A stretch of 41,366 nt of DNA from an uncultured Lachnospiraceae bacterium (GTDB lineage Bacteria > Bacillota > Clostridia > Lachnospirales > Lachnospiraceae). Where the stretch lies: the NCBI GenBank assembly GCA_947630295.1, contig CANRGZ010000007.1, forward strand, positions 1 through 41,366, in the 5' to 3' direction. A program made the position numbers and the translations under genes. Shown here in pieces: positions 1 through 8,369 of this stretch. Every line of letters begins with the position of its first letter. The stretch's first letter is position 1. The notes beneath the pieces are model-generated. The model was not told the origin of the DNA. It made no database searches and saw only the letters and a program-made list of their open reading frames with translations.

Positions 1-1833
1 CAGCTGGGCCCGGATACCCAGGTGGCGGGCAGCGCGGTGACCGGCTACGGCGAGGAACTGATTCGGAATGCATTTTCCGTGGATCAGGGTGTGGTAGAGA
101 CCATGGCGCACTACAAGGCGGCCTCTTATTTTAAACCTGAAGTGGATTTTATTCTGGACATCGGCGGGCAGGACATCAAGTGTTTTTCCATTAAAAATCA
201 CGCCATCGATTCCATTATGCTCAATGAAGCCTGTTCTTCCGGCTGCGGCTCCTTCCTGGCTACTTTTGCCAATGCCATGGGTTTGAGCGTAGAGGAATTT
301 GCGAAAAAAGGCCTCTTTGCGAAAGCGCCCTCCGATCTGGGCAGCCGCTGTACGGTGTTTATGAATTCCTCTGTCAAGCAGGCGCAAAAGGAAGGCGCGA
401 AGGTAGAGGATATTTCAGCTGGACTTTCGGTCAGCGTGGTCAAAAACGCGCTGTACAAAGTCATCCGGGTTTCCGATCCGGACGCCCTTGGCGACTGCGT
501 GATCGTGCAGGGCGGCACTTTTCATAATGACGCGGTGCTGCGGGCCTTTGAAATGGAGCTGGGAAAAGAAGTGGTCCGGCCGGATATCGCGGGACTGATG
601 GGGGCCTTCGGCGCGGCGCTGTACGCCATGGATGTAGAGCACTGCAGCCTGATGCACCAAGAGGAACTGGAACACTTTACCTATCATGCGAAACCGGTGA
701 CCTGTCAGGGCTGCGAGAACCACTGCCGCCTGACGGTGAATCAGTTCTCCAACGGAAAACGCTTTATCGCGGGGAACCGCTGCGAAAAGGCCCTTGGACA
801 GAAAAAAGCCGACGAAGGCGCGCCCAATCTGCATCAGTGGAAGCGGGACTATTTCAAGTCGCTGGCCGCCGGTGAAAACCGCCGCGGCCGTATTGGCCTG
901 CCCATGGCCCTGGGTATGTTTGAGTTTTATCCCCTCTGGCACGCGCTGTTTACGGCGCTGGGTTTTGAGGTGGTTTCTTCGGGCATGTCTTCCCGCAGGA
1001 TTTATGAGAAGGGACAGTTTACGATTCCTTCGGATACCGCCTGTTATCCGGCGAAAATCATGCACGGCCATATCATGAAGCTGATGGAAGAGGGCGTGGA
1101 CGCCATCTTTGCCCCCTGCATGACCTATAATATCGATGAGAAAGCATCGAGAAATCATTATAACTGTCCGGTGGTGGCGTACTATTCGGAACTGCTCCAC
1201 GGCAACGTGGAGGAGCTGAAACATAAACGGTTCCTGTATCCTTATATTGACATTAATAACCGCAAAGCATTTGCGGATCAGTTATACGCCTGTCTGCAGC
1301 CCCATTTTCCGGAGGTAAAAAAGACGGAAGTAAGGGCTGCGGTGAAGGCGGGATTTGCGGCCTATGACGCTTATACGGCAGCGGTGAAGGCGCAGGGCGA
1401 AGCGGCGCTGGCCTGGGCGAAGGCCCACGACCGGCGGGTGCTGATCCTGGCGGGCCGTCCCTACCATGTGGATCCGGAGATCGGCCACGGTATCGATACG
1501 CTGGCGGCTTCTCTTGGCTTTGTGGTGGTGAGCGAAGACAGCGTCTGCCATCTGGCGCAGGTGCCCCAGGTGCACGTGCTGAATCAGTGGACCTACCACG
1601 CCAGACTGTACCGGGCGGCGGCCTTTGCCGCGTCTCAGAAAAGAGTGGAGCTGGTGCAGCTGGTGTCCTTCGGCTGCGGCGTGGACGCCATTACCACCGA
1701 TGAAACCCGCCGGATCCTGGAAGAAAACGGAAAGATCTATACCCAGATCAAAATCGACGAGATTACCAACATGGGCGCGGTCCGGATCCGCCTGCGGAGC
1801 CTGATCGGCGCACTGGAGGAAAAACATGAGTGA
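1..1833 (+). CDS. 2-hydroxyacyl-CoA dehydratase activase-like protein, C-terminal part (5' end outside window)
   Basis: The reading frame is open from base 1, so the true start lies upstream; the GTG at 22 is only an internal codon. The visible 610 codons begin in a BcrA/BadF/BadG/HgdC-type ATPase domain (ASKHA fold): GGQDIK near the start, then EACSSGCGSFL and RCTVFMNSS, where activases carry cysteines for the bridging [4Fe-4S] cluster. A Cys-rich stretch follows (CQGCENHC, then GNRCEK), then a DUF2229-like region with DTACYPAKIMHGH and a third segment beginning RRVLILAGRPYHVDPEIGHG. In known systems the activase hydrolyses ATP to push one electron into a 2-hydroxyacyl-CoA dehydratase. Related proteins are often very long with tandem activase domains, so the missing N-terminus probably holds another one. 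It overlaps the next gene by 8 bp. The substrate cannot be told from sequence. Confidence 0.85.
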   Translation, partial: QLGPDTQVAGSAVTGYGEELIRNAFSVDQGVVETMAHYKAASYFKPEVDFILDIGGQDIKCFSIKNHAIDSIMLNEACSSGCGSFLATFANAMGLSVEEFAKKGLFAKAPSDLGSRCTVFMNSSVKQAQKEGAKVEDISAGLSVSVVKNALYKVIRVSDPDALGDCVIVQGGTFHNDAVLRAFEMELGKEVVRPDIAGLMGAFGAALYAMDVEHCSLMHQEELEHFTYHAKPVTCQGCENHCRLTVNQFSNGKRFIAGNRCEKALGQKKADEGAPNLHQWKRDYFKSLAAGENRRGRIGLPMALGMFEFYPLWHALFTALGFEVVSSGMSSRRIYEKGQFTIPSDTACYPAKIMHGHIMKLMEEGVDAIFAPCMTYNIDEKASRNHYNCPVVAYYSELLHGNVEELKHKRFLYPYIDINNRKAFADQLYACLQPHFPEVKKTEVRAAVKAGFAAYDAYTAAVKAQGEAALAWAKAHDRRVLILAGRPYHVDPEIGHGIDTLAASLGFVVVSEDSVCHLAQVPQVHVLNQWTYHARLYRAAAFAASQKRVELVQLVSFGCGVDAITTDETRRILEENGKIYTQIKIDEITNMGAVRIRLRSLIGALEEKHE

Positions 1834-3073
1834 TTATTATATTCCGTTTACGAAGGAAATGAAAAAGACCCATACGATCCTCACCCCCAACATGCTGCCG
1901 ATCCATTTCCGGCTGCTGATGAAGGTGCTGCAGGAATATGGCTATCATGCGGACCTGCTGGAAACCAGCGGGCCCCATATCCGGGAAACGGGGCTCAAAT
2001 ACGTACATAACGACGCCTGTTATCCGGCGATCCTGGTGATCGGGCAGTTTATCGACGCCATTGAAAGCGGCAAATACGATCCCCATAAAGTGGCCCTGAT
2101 TTATTTTCAGACCGGGGGCGGCTGCAGGGCTTCCAACTACATTTCCCTGCTGCGCAAAGCCCTGGAACGGGCAGGCTACGGCTATGTGCCGGTGATTTCC
2201 TTCAGCCTGCTGGGACTGGAGAAGCATCCGGGCTTCAAGCTGCCGCTTGGCGCCATGCAGAAGATCGTTTATGCCATTTTATACGGGGATCTGATCCTGC
2301 ATCTGAAAAACCAGGTGGATCCTTATGAAATCGAAAAAGGAAGCGCCGCAGTTCTTGCGGACGAACTGTCGGATAGCCTGATCCGGAAGCTGGATGCAGA
2401 CGGCGTATCCATCCGGAAGCTGAAAGACAATATGCGCTATATCCGGGACGCGTTCGCAAAGATCAAAGTGCAGCCCCGGGACTGTATTCAGGTGGGCATT
2501 GTAGGCGAGATTTACGTGAAGTTTTCACCCCTGGGCAATAACCGCCTGGCAGAATTCCTGGTGAATGAGGGCGCAGAGGTGACGCTGGCGGGGCTGCTGG
2601 ACTTTTTCCTGTACTGTACGCTGAACAACGTCATTGAAATCAACCGTTACGGTTCCGGCCGGGTGAAACGTCCGGTGATGAACCTGCTGTATAAGATCCT
2701 CTGCCGGGTGAAACGGCTGATGATTTCCATTATCGAGGAAACCGGCCGGTTCCGGCCCTTCGCTCCTTTTGAAAATACGGTGGCAAACGCGCGGGAAATC
2801 ATCGACCTGCACTGCAAGATGGGCGAAGGCTGGCTGCTGCCGGCGGAAATGCTGGAGCTGTATCATCTGGGCGTCAAAAACATCGTCTGCACCCAGCCTT
2901 TTGGCTGCCTGCCCAATCATATCTGCGGCAAGGGCATGATGAAGCCGCTGAAGGACCGGTATCCCGACATGAATATCGTGGCAATCGATTATGATCCCGG
3001 CGTGACGCAGGTCAATCTGGAAAACCGGCTGAAGCTGATGCTGGCCAACTCCGTGGCGGACCGTTCCGCCTGA
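1826..3073 (+). CDS. 2-hydroxyacyl-CoA dehydratase-like protein (HgdB/D-type domain)
   Basis: The 415-residue product resembles the C-terminal dehydratase-like part of the long activase/dehydratase proteins of Clostridia. It has HNDACYPAILVIGQF and FQTGGGCRASNY near the N-terminus and TQPFGCLPNHICGKGMMKPL near the C-terminus, with Cys residues suitable for an iron-sulfur cluster. Its ATG lies inside the end of the upstream gene (ATGAGTGA, 8-bp overlap), so translation is probably coupled and the products likely act together in one anaerobic radical-type system. In many relatives these regions appear as a single polypeptide; here they are separate in different frames. The overlap is clean and both ends look complete, so I favour a natural split over a frameshift. 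The substrate is unknown. Confidence 0.8.
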   Translation: MSDYYIPFTKEMKKTHTILTPNMLPIHFRLLMKVLQEYGYHADLLETSGPHIRETGLKYVHNDACYPAILVIGQFIDAIESGKYDPHKVALIYFQTGGGCRASNYISLLRKALERAGYGYVPVISFSLLGLEKHPGFKLPLGAMQKIVYAILYGDLILHLKNQVDPYEIEKGSAAVLADELSDSLIRKLDADGVSIRKLKDNMRYIRDAFAKIKVQPRDCIQVGIVGEIYVKFSPLGNNRLAEFLVNEGAEVTLAGLLDFFLYCTLNNVIEINRYGSGRVKRPVMNLLYKILCRVKRLMISIIEETGRFRPFAPFENTVANAREIIDLHCKMGEGWLLPAEMLELYHLGVKNIVCTQPFGCLPNHICGKGMMKPLKDRYPDMNIVAIDYDPGVTQVNLENRLKLMLANSVADRSA

Positions 3074-3082
3074 AAAAGAGGC

Positions 3083-3111
3083 TTGACTATCCTGTATGGA
3101 TTGAGTACACT
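3083..3111 (+). promoter_or_regulatory. Sigma-A-type promoter for the Na/phosphate symporter gene
   Basis: TTGACT (3083-3088) and TACACT (3106-3111) are separated by exactly 17 bp. They sit in the 110-bp gap after the dehydratase gene, about 70 bp before the ATG at 3184. This suggests that the transporter is transcribed independently. Confidence 0.6.
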
Positions 3112-3183
3112 GAAAAAGATCCGCGTATTTTATGAGGTATATTTCGGACACAGTCGGCGGATGATGTACATTGGAGGAAATCG

Positions 3184-4941
3184 ATGAGTATATCAAATAT
3201 TCTTTCATTGCTGGGCGGCATTGCATTGTTTTTGTTTGGTATGTCTTTCATGGGAGAAGGACTGAAGAAGGTTGCAGGCAACAAGATGGAGCTGATTTTG
3301 TACCGTCTTTCCAGTACGCCTTTGAAGGGGATCCTTCTGGGCGCCGGCGTGACCGCCGCGATTCAGTCTTCCTCGGCCACGTCCGTGATGGTGGTGGGCT
3401 TTGTAAACTCCGGCATGATGAAGGTCCGGCAGGCCATCGGTATTATTCTGGGCGCGGTGCTGGGTACCAGTATTACAGGCTGGATCATCTGTCTTTCCAT
3501 GATCGAAGGCGGGTCCGGCGTGGCGGAGCTGTTTTCCACGGCGAGCCTGACGGGGGTCATTGCCGTGATCGGTATCTTTCTGCGGATGTTCTGTAAAAAG
3601 GAGACCAAACGCAAAGTCGGCAATATACTGATGGGTTTTGCGGTGCTGATGACCGGTATGTCGCTGATGAGCGGCGCGGTGGCACCTTTGCGGGAAAGCG
3701 AACAGTTCATCAGTATTCTGACCCGTTTTTCCAATCCGCTGATCGGTATTCTGGCGGGCCTGATCTTTACGAGTATTCTGCAGAGCGCTTCGGCGGCCGT
3801 AGGTATCCTGCAGGCGCTGGCCATGACCGGTGCCATTGATTTTTCCATGGCCTTTCCGATCATCATGGGTATTGCCATCGGCGCGGCGCTGCCGGTGCTG
3901 TTTTCCGCCCTGGGGGCCAATGTCAACGGCAAGCGTTCCGCTTTTGTATATCTGCTGATCAATCTGATGGGCGCCTGTATTCTGGGTATTGTCTTTTATG
4001 CGGTGCACGCCGCCGCCCATTTTTCCTTTATGGACATGACCCTGGATCCTTTTGGGATCGCGCTGTTAAATACGGTATACCGTCTGCTGATCCTGCTGAT
4101 TCTGGCGCCGTTCATCGGACAGATGGAAAAAATTGTCAACGCCCTGTTCCGGGAAAGCGCGGAAGATCTGGAAGAAATGGCGGATATCGACCGGCTGGAG
4201 GAGCGCTTTATCGCCTATCCTGCCATCGCCATTGAGCAGAGCAGGGCTGCCATGAACGCCATGGCGGAGAAAGCGGAGAAAAACCTGTCCCGGGCACTGC
4301 AGATCCTGGATACCTATGCAGAAGACGAGTATGAGAAGGTGCAGGAAAAAGAGGAAGTCATCGACCGTTACGAAGACCGGCTGGGAACCTATCTGGTCCA
4401 ACTGACCGCCCGGGAACTGAACCGGAAACAAAACAAAGATATTTCCCAGTTTTTGCATACCTTAAGTGATTTTGAGCGGATCGGCGACCACGCGGTCAAT
4501 ATTGCGGACGCGGCCCAGGAAATCCATGAGAAAAAGATCGTCTTTTCGGAGGACGCCGGCCGGGAGCTGGATATCATCCGCAGCGCCATTACGGAGATCG
4601 TGGACAATACGGTGCACGCCTTTACCACGAAGGATCTGGAGCTGGCTTCCCGGACGGAGCCGCTGGAAGAATGGATCGACGTGCTGTGCGACGAGATGAA
4701 GATGAATCACGTGCACCGGATTCAGTCGGGCGAATGTACGCTGCTCCACGGTTTTGTGTTCAATGACCTGATCACCAACTATGAACGGATCGCGGATCAC
4801 TGCTCCAATATCGCGGTGGCCATGATCGAGCTGGAGACCAACGAGCTCAACAGCCATGAATACCTGCATGAGCTTAAAAAGAAGGAAAACAGCAGGTTCA
4901 GCCGGTATTATGCGCAGTACAGCCAAAAATACCGGATTTAA
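3184..4941 (+). CDS. Na/Pi cotransporter family protein with C-terminal PhoU-like domain
   Basis: The 585-residue membrane protein has the two inverted Na/Pi-cotransport repeats typical of the NptA/YjbB family: GAGVTAAIQSSSATS around residues 54-67 and a second QSASAAVG around residue 200. Both lie among hydrophobic helices that fill roughly residues 1-320. The C-terminal 240 residues are soluble, helical and PhoU-like, with the paired FERIGDHAVNIAD and YERIADHCSNIAV motifs that bind metal in PhoU proteins. The family moves phosphate together with sodium, and the PhoU tail is thought to regulate it. The ATG has a GGAGG ribosome site 7 bp upstream. It appears monocistronic, with its own promoter before it and hairpin terminators after it. 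Confidence 0.93.
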   Translation: MSISNILSLLGGIALFLFGMSFMGEGLKKVAGNKMELILYRLSSTPLKGILLGAGVTAAIQSSSATSVMVVGFVNSGMMKVRQAIGIILGAVLGTSITGWIICLSMIEGGSGVAELFSTASLTGVIAVIGIFLRMFCKKETKRKVGNILMGFAVLMTGMSLMSGAVAPLRESEQFISILTRFSNPLIGILAGLIFTSILQSASAAVGILQALAMTGAIDFSMAFPIIMGIAIGAALPVLFSALGANVNGKRSAFVYLLINLMGACILGIVFYAVHAAAHFSFMDMTLDPFGIALLNTVYRLLILLILAPFIGQMEKIVNALFRESAEDLEEMADIDRLEERFIAYPAIAIEQSRAAMNAMAEKAEKNLSRALQILDTYAEDEYEKVQEKEEVIDRYEDRLGTYLVQLTARELNRKQNKDISQFLHTLSDFERIGDHAVNIADAAQEIHEKKIVFSEDAGRELDIIRSAITEIVDNTVHAFTTKDLELASRTEPLEEWIDVLCDEMKMNHVHRIQSGECTLLHGFVFNDLITNYERIADHCSNIAVAMIELETNELNSHEYLHELKKKENSRFSRYYAQYSQKYRI

Positions 4942-4957
4942 GCCGGTACTTTTTGGC
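4922..4957 (+). terminator. Hairpin overlapping the symporter stop codon
   Basis: GCCAAAAATACCGG pairs with CCGGTACTTTTTGGC, with one bulged base and a short loop. The stem overlaps the last codons of the symporter gene. The U-rich run lies inside the right arm rather than after it, so termination may be weak; the stronger hairpin at 5013 probably completes it. Confidence 0.5.
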
Positions 4958-5012
4958 AAAACCGATAAAATAATTCACAAACAGGCTTGTAAAACATTAA
5001 TAAAAAAGAGAT

Positions 5013-5048
5013 AATTGCCGGATTTTGACAGAAAAATCCGGCAATTTT
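5013..5048 (+). terminator. Intrinsic terminator (14-bp perfect stem)
   Basis: AATTGCCGGATTTT (5013-5026) pairs perfectly with AAAATCCGGCAATT (5033-5046) around a 6-nt loop, and T residues follow. It ends the symporter transcript just before the promoter of the LamG/dockerin gene. The A/T-rich flanks on both sides mean it could work in either direction. Confidence 0.75.
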
Positions 5049-5051
5049 ATG

Positions 5052-5080
5052 TTTACAGGAAAACGATTATTTGCTAAAAT
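5052..5080 (+). promoter_or_regulatory. Sigma-A-type promoter for the LamG/dockerin gene
   Basis: TTTACA (5052-5057) and TAAAAT (5075-5080) are 17 bp apart, about 70 bp before the ATG at 5149. This leaves a leader of about 60 nt. Confidence 0.6.
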
Positions 5081-5148
5081 ACAGATAACTTTAAAAAGTG
5101 CGAGTTTACGGTTTTTTGTAACAAAAAAAACAAAAAGGAGAGAAGAAC

Positions 5149-6984
5149 ATGAAAAGAATTTCCAAAAAAGTTCTTGCTGCGGCGCTGGTTCTGACGCTGG
5201 CCGTTCCTTCGGCAATTTCTCTTGCTGCGGACGGTGAGGAGCCTGCAAAGGTTTATCTTCCGAAGGCCCTGACCAAAATCACGATGCAGAAAGACAGTCT
5301 GGACGAAAACGGATATACGAATGTTGCCGGGACAGAAGTCGTTCAGGACGATAAAATGGGTACGGTACTGCATGTAAGCGCAAGTACGGAAGAAGGCGGC
5401 GTATACAAGGACAGTGAAGCCAGCTTTAAAAATCCTCTTGCCGGACAGGATTTCAAGGAAATTGACGTACTGCAGCTGAATGAAGTACTGCAGGCGCAGA
5501 ATGAGGAAAAGATAGCCAACGGCGAAGATCCGATTTTGGATGATAAGGGCAATCCCATCTGGCGCAAGGGTGCTGTGATCAACTATTGGATCAAATTATC
5601 CGGTACGGACAACGGCGTTGTACTGAACTTCCGGAACAAAGACAGACTGCAGGTGCATAAAGACGAATATGCAAAATATATCGCCACAAAATGGGCGACC
5701 CAGGCGGCGGAAGACGAGGCAGCCAATAAAGAAATTGACAGCCGCTTTGCACTGAATAATCCCCAGATCTACGTGGATGCAGAGGGTACGGAATATACGG
5801 TTTACAGTTCGATCGGACAGTGGGGGGCATACCGTCCCGATTTCCCGAAAACAAACGCATGTACAAAAGCTTCAAATGGAACAATTAAAGCACGTCCGAA
5901 GGATGACCCCAATGCAGAGTATGTGGGTCTGAATCTGGTTCAGAACCAGTATGACAGATATTATGAAACGAATCATGAGAAGAATCCGAACAGTGATGCA
6001 CGTTATACAAAGGCGGACGGATACCTTCAGACTTCTCTGGACGGCGGACTGGATTATAAAGAAGATACATATGCCGGCCTGGAGATGAATCCGAATAAGA
6101 CGCCTGAAGGGCAGGATCCGCAGCCGGTAGATGCAAATCTGACGAATCAGCTGAGATGGACAGGATCCTCCAGTATTATGTCGTCCCTTACCGAGGAAAA
6201 CGATGACACGGCAGCCTGGCATATGGTGACTGTAAAGTTCCAGAATGATTCCATTGACTATTATATCGATGGTGAGCTTTTTGAAGATTTGGAAGAGTTC
6301 AAGAGCTGGGGAGCATCGTTCACAACTACAACCCAATCCACTTCTGTTGGAAAAGGATTTAACGGCGGATGGGGCTGGAAAGCTCCGTACGGTTACGGTA
6401 TCGGCAACAGAAAAGAATGGTACGGCAACATGTGCGGCACACTGCTTATGGATTGGCTGTCCCTGGATAATACGACATTCTCCATCGGCGGAACCAATCT
6501 TGAGCGGACCCATGGCCTGGCTGACGCCTATGAATTGATGGCTGATAAAGACGAGCATACAGAAAGAGTCGCCGACTTCTGCATCGATGATATCGTCTTC
6601 TATGGAGAGGTACTGACACAGGAACAGATCGATAAGCTGTATCAGAACGGCATTGACAAGATGGCCATGGAAGATCCGGATGCTGCAGACAGCATTCCGG
6701 ACGAAACGCCCACACCGGAACCTTCTGAGCCGGATGATCCGGACGATCCGGACAAACCGACCCCGGAACCCGTAAAAGGCAACGGTGACGTAGACGGCAA
6801 AGACGGCGCAACAGCTACGGATGCGCTGGAAGTTTTGAAATATGCTGCAAAAATAGTAACTCCCACAGCGGAACAGAAAGCGGCGGCAGATACCAATCTG
6901 GACGGCAATGTTGACGCAACCGATGCGCTGAATATTCTGAAATTGGCTGCGAGAATAATTCCTTCCCTTCCGGTTGAGAAATAA
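5149..6984 (+). CDS. Secreted LamG-like (concanavalin-fold) protein with C-terminal dockerin
   Basis: The 611-residue product opens with a classic signal peptide: MKRISKK, a hydrophobic Ala/Leu/Val core, then ISLAA. The body resembles laminin-G/concanavalin-like beta-sandwich proteins, with AWHMVTVKFQNDSIDYYIDG around residues 350-370 and a DFCIDDIVFYGEVLTQEQI stretch near 475-495, a typical end of LamG_3 domains. A Pro/Glu/Asp linker (about residues 520-540) leads to a type I dockerin (about 543-607) with two calcium-loop/helix repeats: GDVDGKDGATATDALEVL and DTNLDGNVDATDALNIL. Dockerins bind cohesin modules on scaffoldins or cell surfaces, so the protein is probably an extracellular glycan-binding or glycan-processing component. 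No catalytic residues are recognisable. The ATG is preceded by AAGGAGAG. Confidence 0.82.
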   Translation: MKRISKKVLAAALVLTLAVPSAISLAADGEEPAKVYLPKALTKITMQKDSLDENGYTNVAGTEVVQDDKMGTVLHVSASTEEGGVYKDSEASFKNPLAGQDFKEIDVLQLNEVLQAQNEEKIANGEDPILDDKGNPIWRKGAVINYWIKLSGTDNGVVLNFRNKDRLQVHKDEYAKYIATKWATQAAEDEAANKEIDSRFALNNPQIYVDAEGTEYTVYSSIGQWGAYRPDFPKTNACTKASNGTIKARPKDDPNAEYVGLNLVQNQYDRYYETNHEKNPNSDARYTKADGYLQTSLDGGLDYKEDTYAGLEMNPNKTPEGQDPQPVDANLTNQLRWTGSSSIMSSLTEENDDTAAWHMVTVKFQNDSIDYYIDGELFEDLEEFKSWGASFTTTTQSTSVGKGFNGGWGWKAPYGYGIGNRKEWYGNMCGTLLMDWLSLDNTTFSIGGTNLERTHGLADAYELMADKDEHTERVADFCIDDIVFYGEVLTQEQIDKLYQNGIDKMAMEDPDAADSIPDETPTPEPSEPDDPDDPDKPTPEPVKGNGDVDGKDGATATDALEVLKYAAKIVTPTAEQKAAADTNLDGNVDATDALNILKLAARIIPSLPVEK

Positions 6985-7012
6985 TGCCATTATCAAACTG
7001 AAGATGTAACAG

Positions 7013-7049
7013 ATTTTACCGGTCCGGTGAAACGGGCCGGTAAAATTTT
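7013..7049 (+). terminator. Intrinsic terminator after the LamG/dockerin gene
   Basis: ATTTTACCGGTCCG (7013-7026) pairs with CGGGCCGGTAAAAT (7033-7046), with one G-U pair and a 6-nt loop, followed by TTT. It lies 29 bp after the stop codon. Confidence 0.8.
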
Positions 7050-7115
7050 GCCCTTGTGCGGGATTTGCCGGCAGAAAGCTTTCAGGAATCTTAAGGAATC
7101 CATTGCCTGAAAGGC

Positions 7116-7144
7116 TTGAATAATCTGGTCTGAAATGATAACAT
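7116..7144 (+). promoter_or_regulatory. Sigma-A-type promoter for the oxoamine synthase/reductase operon
   Basis: TTGAAT (7116-7121) and TAACAT (7139-7144) are 17 bp apart, 37 bp before the ATG at 7182. Confidence 0.5.
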
Positions 7145-7181
7145 AGAAACAGTGTAAGTCTTACAGGGAGGATAAACCGGG

Positions 7182-8369
7182 ATGGATATTTTTACAAAAG
7201 CAGAGCAGTTTAAAACAGTAGATGAATTAAAAGAAAAGAATCTGTATCCGTATTTCCGTGCGCTGGAGTCCAGACAGGATACGGAAGTGATGATGGAGGG
7301 AAAACGCCGGATTATGCTGGGCTCCAACAATTATCTGGGGCTTACCACCCATCCGGAAGTGATCGAGGCAGGTATGAAAGCCTATGAGAAACTGGGTTCT
7401 GGCTGTTCGGGCTCCCGGTTTTTAAACGGTACGCTGCAGCTGCATCTGGAACTGGAGCAGGAACTGGCGGCGTTTTTACGAAAAGATGCAGTGGTCACAT
7501 TTTCAACGGGATTCCAGACCAATCTGGGCATCATTTCTTCGATTGTGGGGAAAGATGATTATGTGATCTGTGATAAGGAAAATCACGCGAGTATCTATGA
7601 CGGCTGTAAGTTAAGCTACGGAACGATGCTCCGGTATAAACACAACAACATGGAGGATCTGGAAAAGAAGCTGCAGAGCGTTCCGGACAAGGCGGGCATT
7701 CTAATTGTGACAGACGGCGTTTTCAGCATGGGCGGCGACATTGCCAATCTGCCGGAAATTGTCCGGCTGGCAAAGAAATACGGCGCCCGCACCATGGTGG
7801 ACGACGCCCACGGACTGGGCGTGGTGGGCGAAGGCGGCCGCGGAACAGCCAGCTATTTCGGCCTGGAAGACGAAGTGGATATTTATATGGGCACCTTCAG
7901 CAAATCCCTGGCAAGCCTGGGAGGCTATATGGCGGCAAACGAGACAGTGGCAAAATGGGTCAGACACACTTCTCGTCCCTTTATGTTTTCCGCGTCCATA
8001 CCGCCGGCAAACTGCGCGGCTGCGCTGACGGCGCTGCGGATCTTAAAAGCGCATCCGGAACTGGTGGACCGGCTGGCGGCGCTTTCCGTATACGCCAGAG
8101 AGGGCTTCCGCAAACGGGGCGTCAGGATGCGCCCGTCCACGATCGAAACTACGCCCATCATTCCGTTATATACCTTTGATATGATCCGGACGCTGACCAT
8201 GTCCAAACGGCTGTATGACGCCGGGGTTTATGTAAACTCCGTGCTCCCGCCCGCCACAGGCCCGAAGGATTGCCTGCTGCGTACCAGTTATATGGCAACC
8301 CATACGGAAGCGCTGCTGGATGAAGCCATGGACATCATTCAGAAGGTGCTGGGAGAGAAAGATGCATAA
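7182..8369 (+). CDS. Alpha-oxoamine synthase, serine-palmitoyltransferase-like
   Basis: This 395-residue PLP enzyme belongs to the fold-type I alpha-oxoamine synthases, which condense an amino acid with an acyl thioester and release CO2 (glycine C-acetyltransferase, 8-amino-7-oxononanoate synthase, 5-aminolevulinate synthase, serine palmitoyltransferase). Visible family features are LGSNNYLGL near the N-terminus, GSGCSGSRFLNGT, DDAHGLG (D207-H210) and the PLP lysine K241 in TFSKSLASLGGY. The TFSKS form is closer to serine palmitoyltransferases than to the TLGKA form of glycine acetyltransferase or biotin enzymes, from memory of those families. No biotin or threonine-degradation genes are nearby. 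The next gene, an SDR reductase, overlaps it by 8 bp, a pairing that fits the first two steps of sphinganine-type synthesis. GGGAGG precedes the ATG. Glycine C-acetyltransferase remains the main alternative. Confidence 0.8.
   Translation: MDIFTKAEQFKTVDELKEKNLYPYFRALESRQDTEVMMEGKRRIMLGSNNYLGLTTHPEVIEAGMKAYEKLGSGCSGSRFLNGTLQLHLELEQELAAFLRKDAVVTFSTGFQTNLGIISSIVGKDDYVICDKENHASIYDGCKLSYGTMLRYKHNNMEDLEKKLQSVPDKAGILIVTDGVFSMGGDIANLPEIVRLAKKYGARTMVDDAHGLGVVGEGGRGTASYFGLEDEVDIYMGTFSKSLASLGGYMAANETVAKWVRHTSRPFMFSASIPPANCAAALTALRILKAHPELVDRLAALSVYAREGFRKRGVRMRPSTIETTPIIPLYTFDMIRTLTMSKRLYDAGVYVNSVLPPATGPKDCLLRTSYMATHTEALLDEAMDIIQKVLGEKDA

Noticed and set aside
5013..5048. Riboswitch before the LamG/dockerin gene
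   Set aside because: The structure is a simple perfect hairpin upstream of the promoter, best explained as the terminator of the preceding gene.
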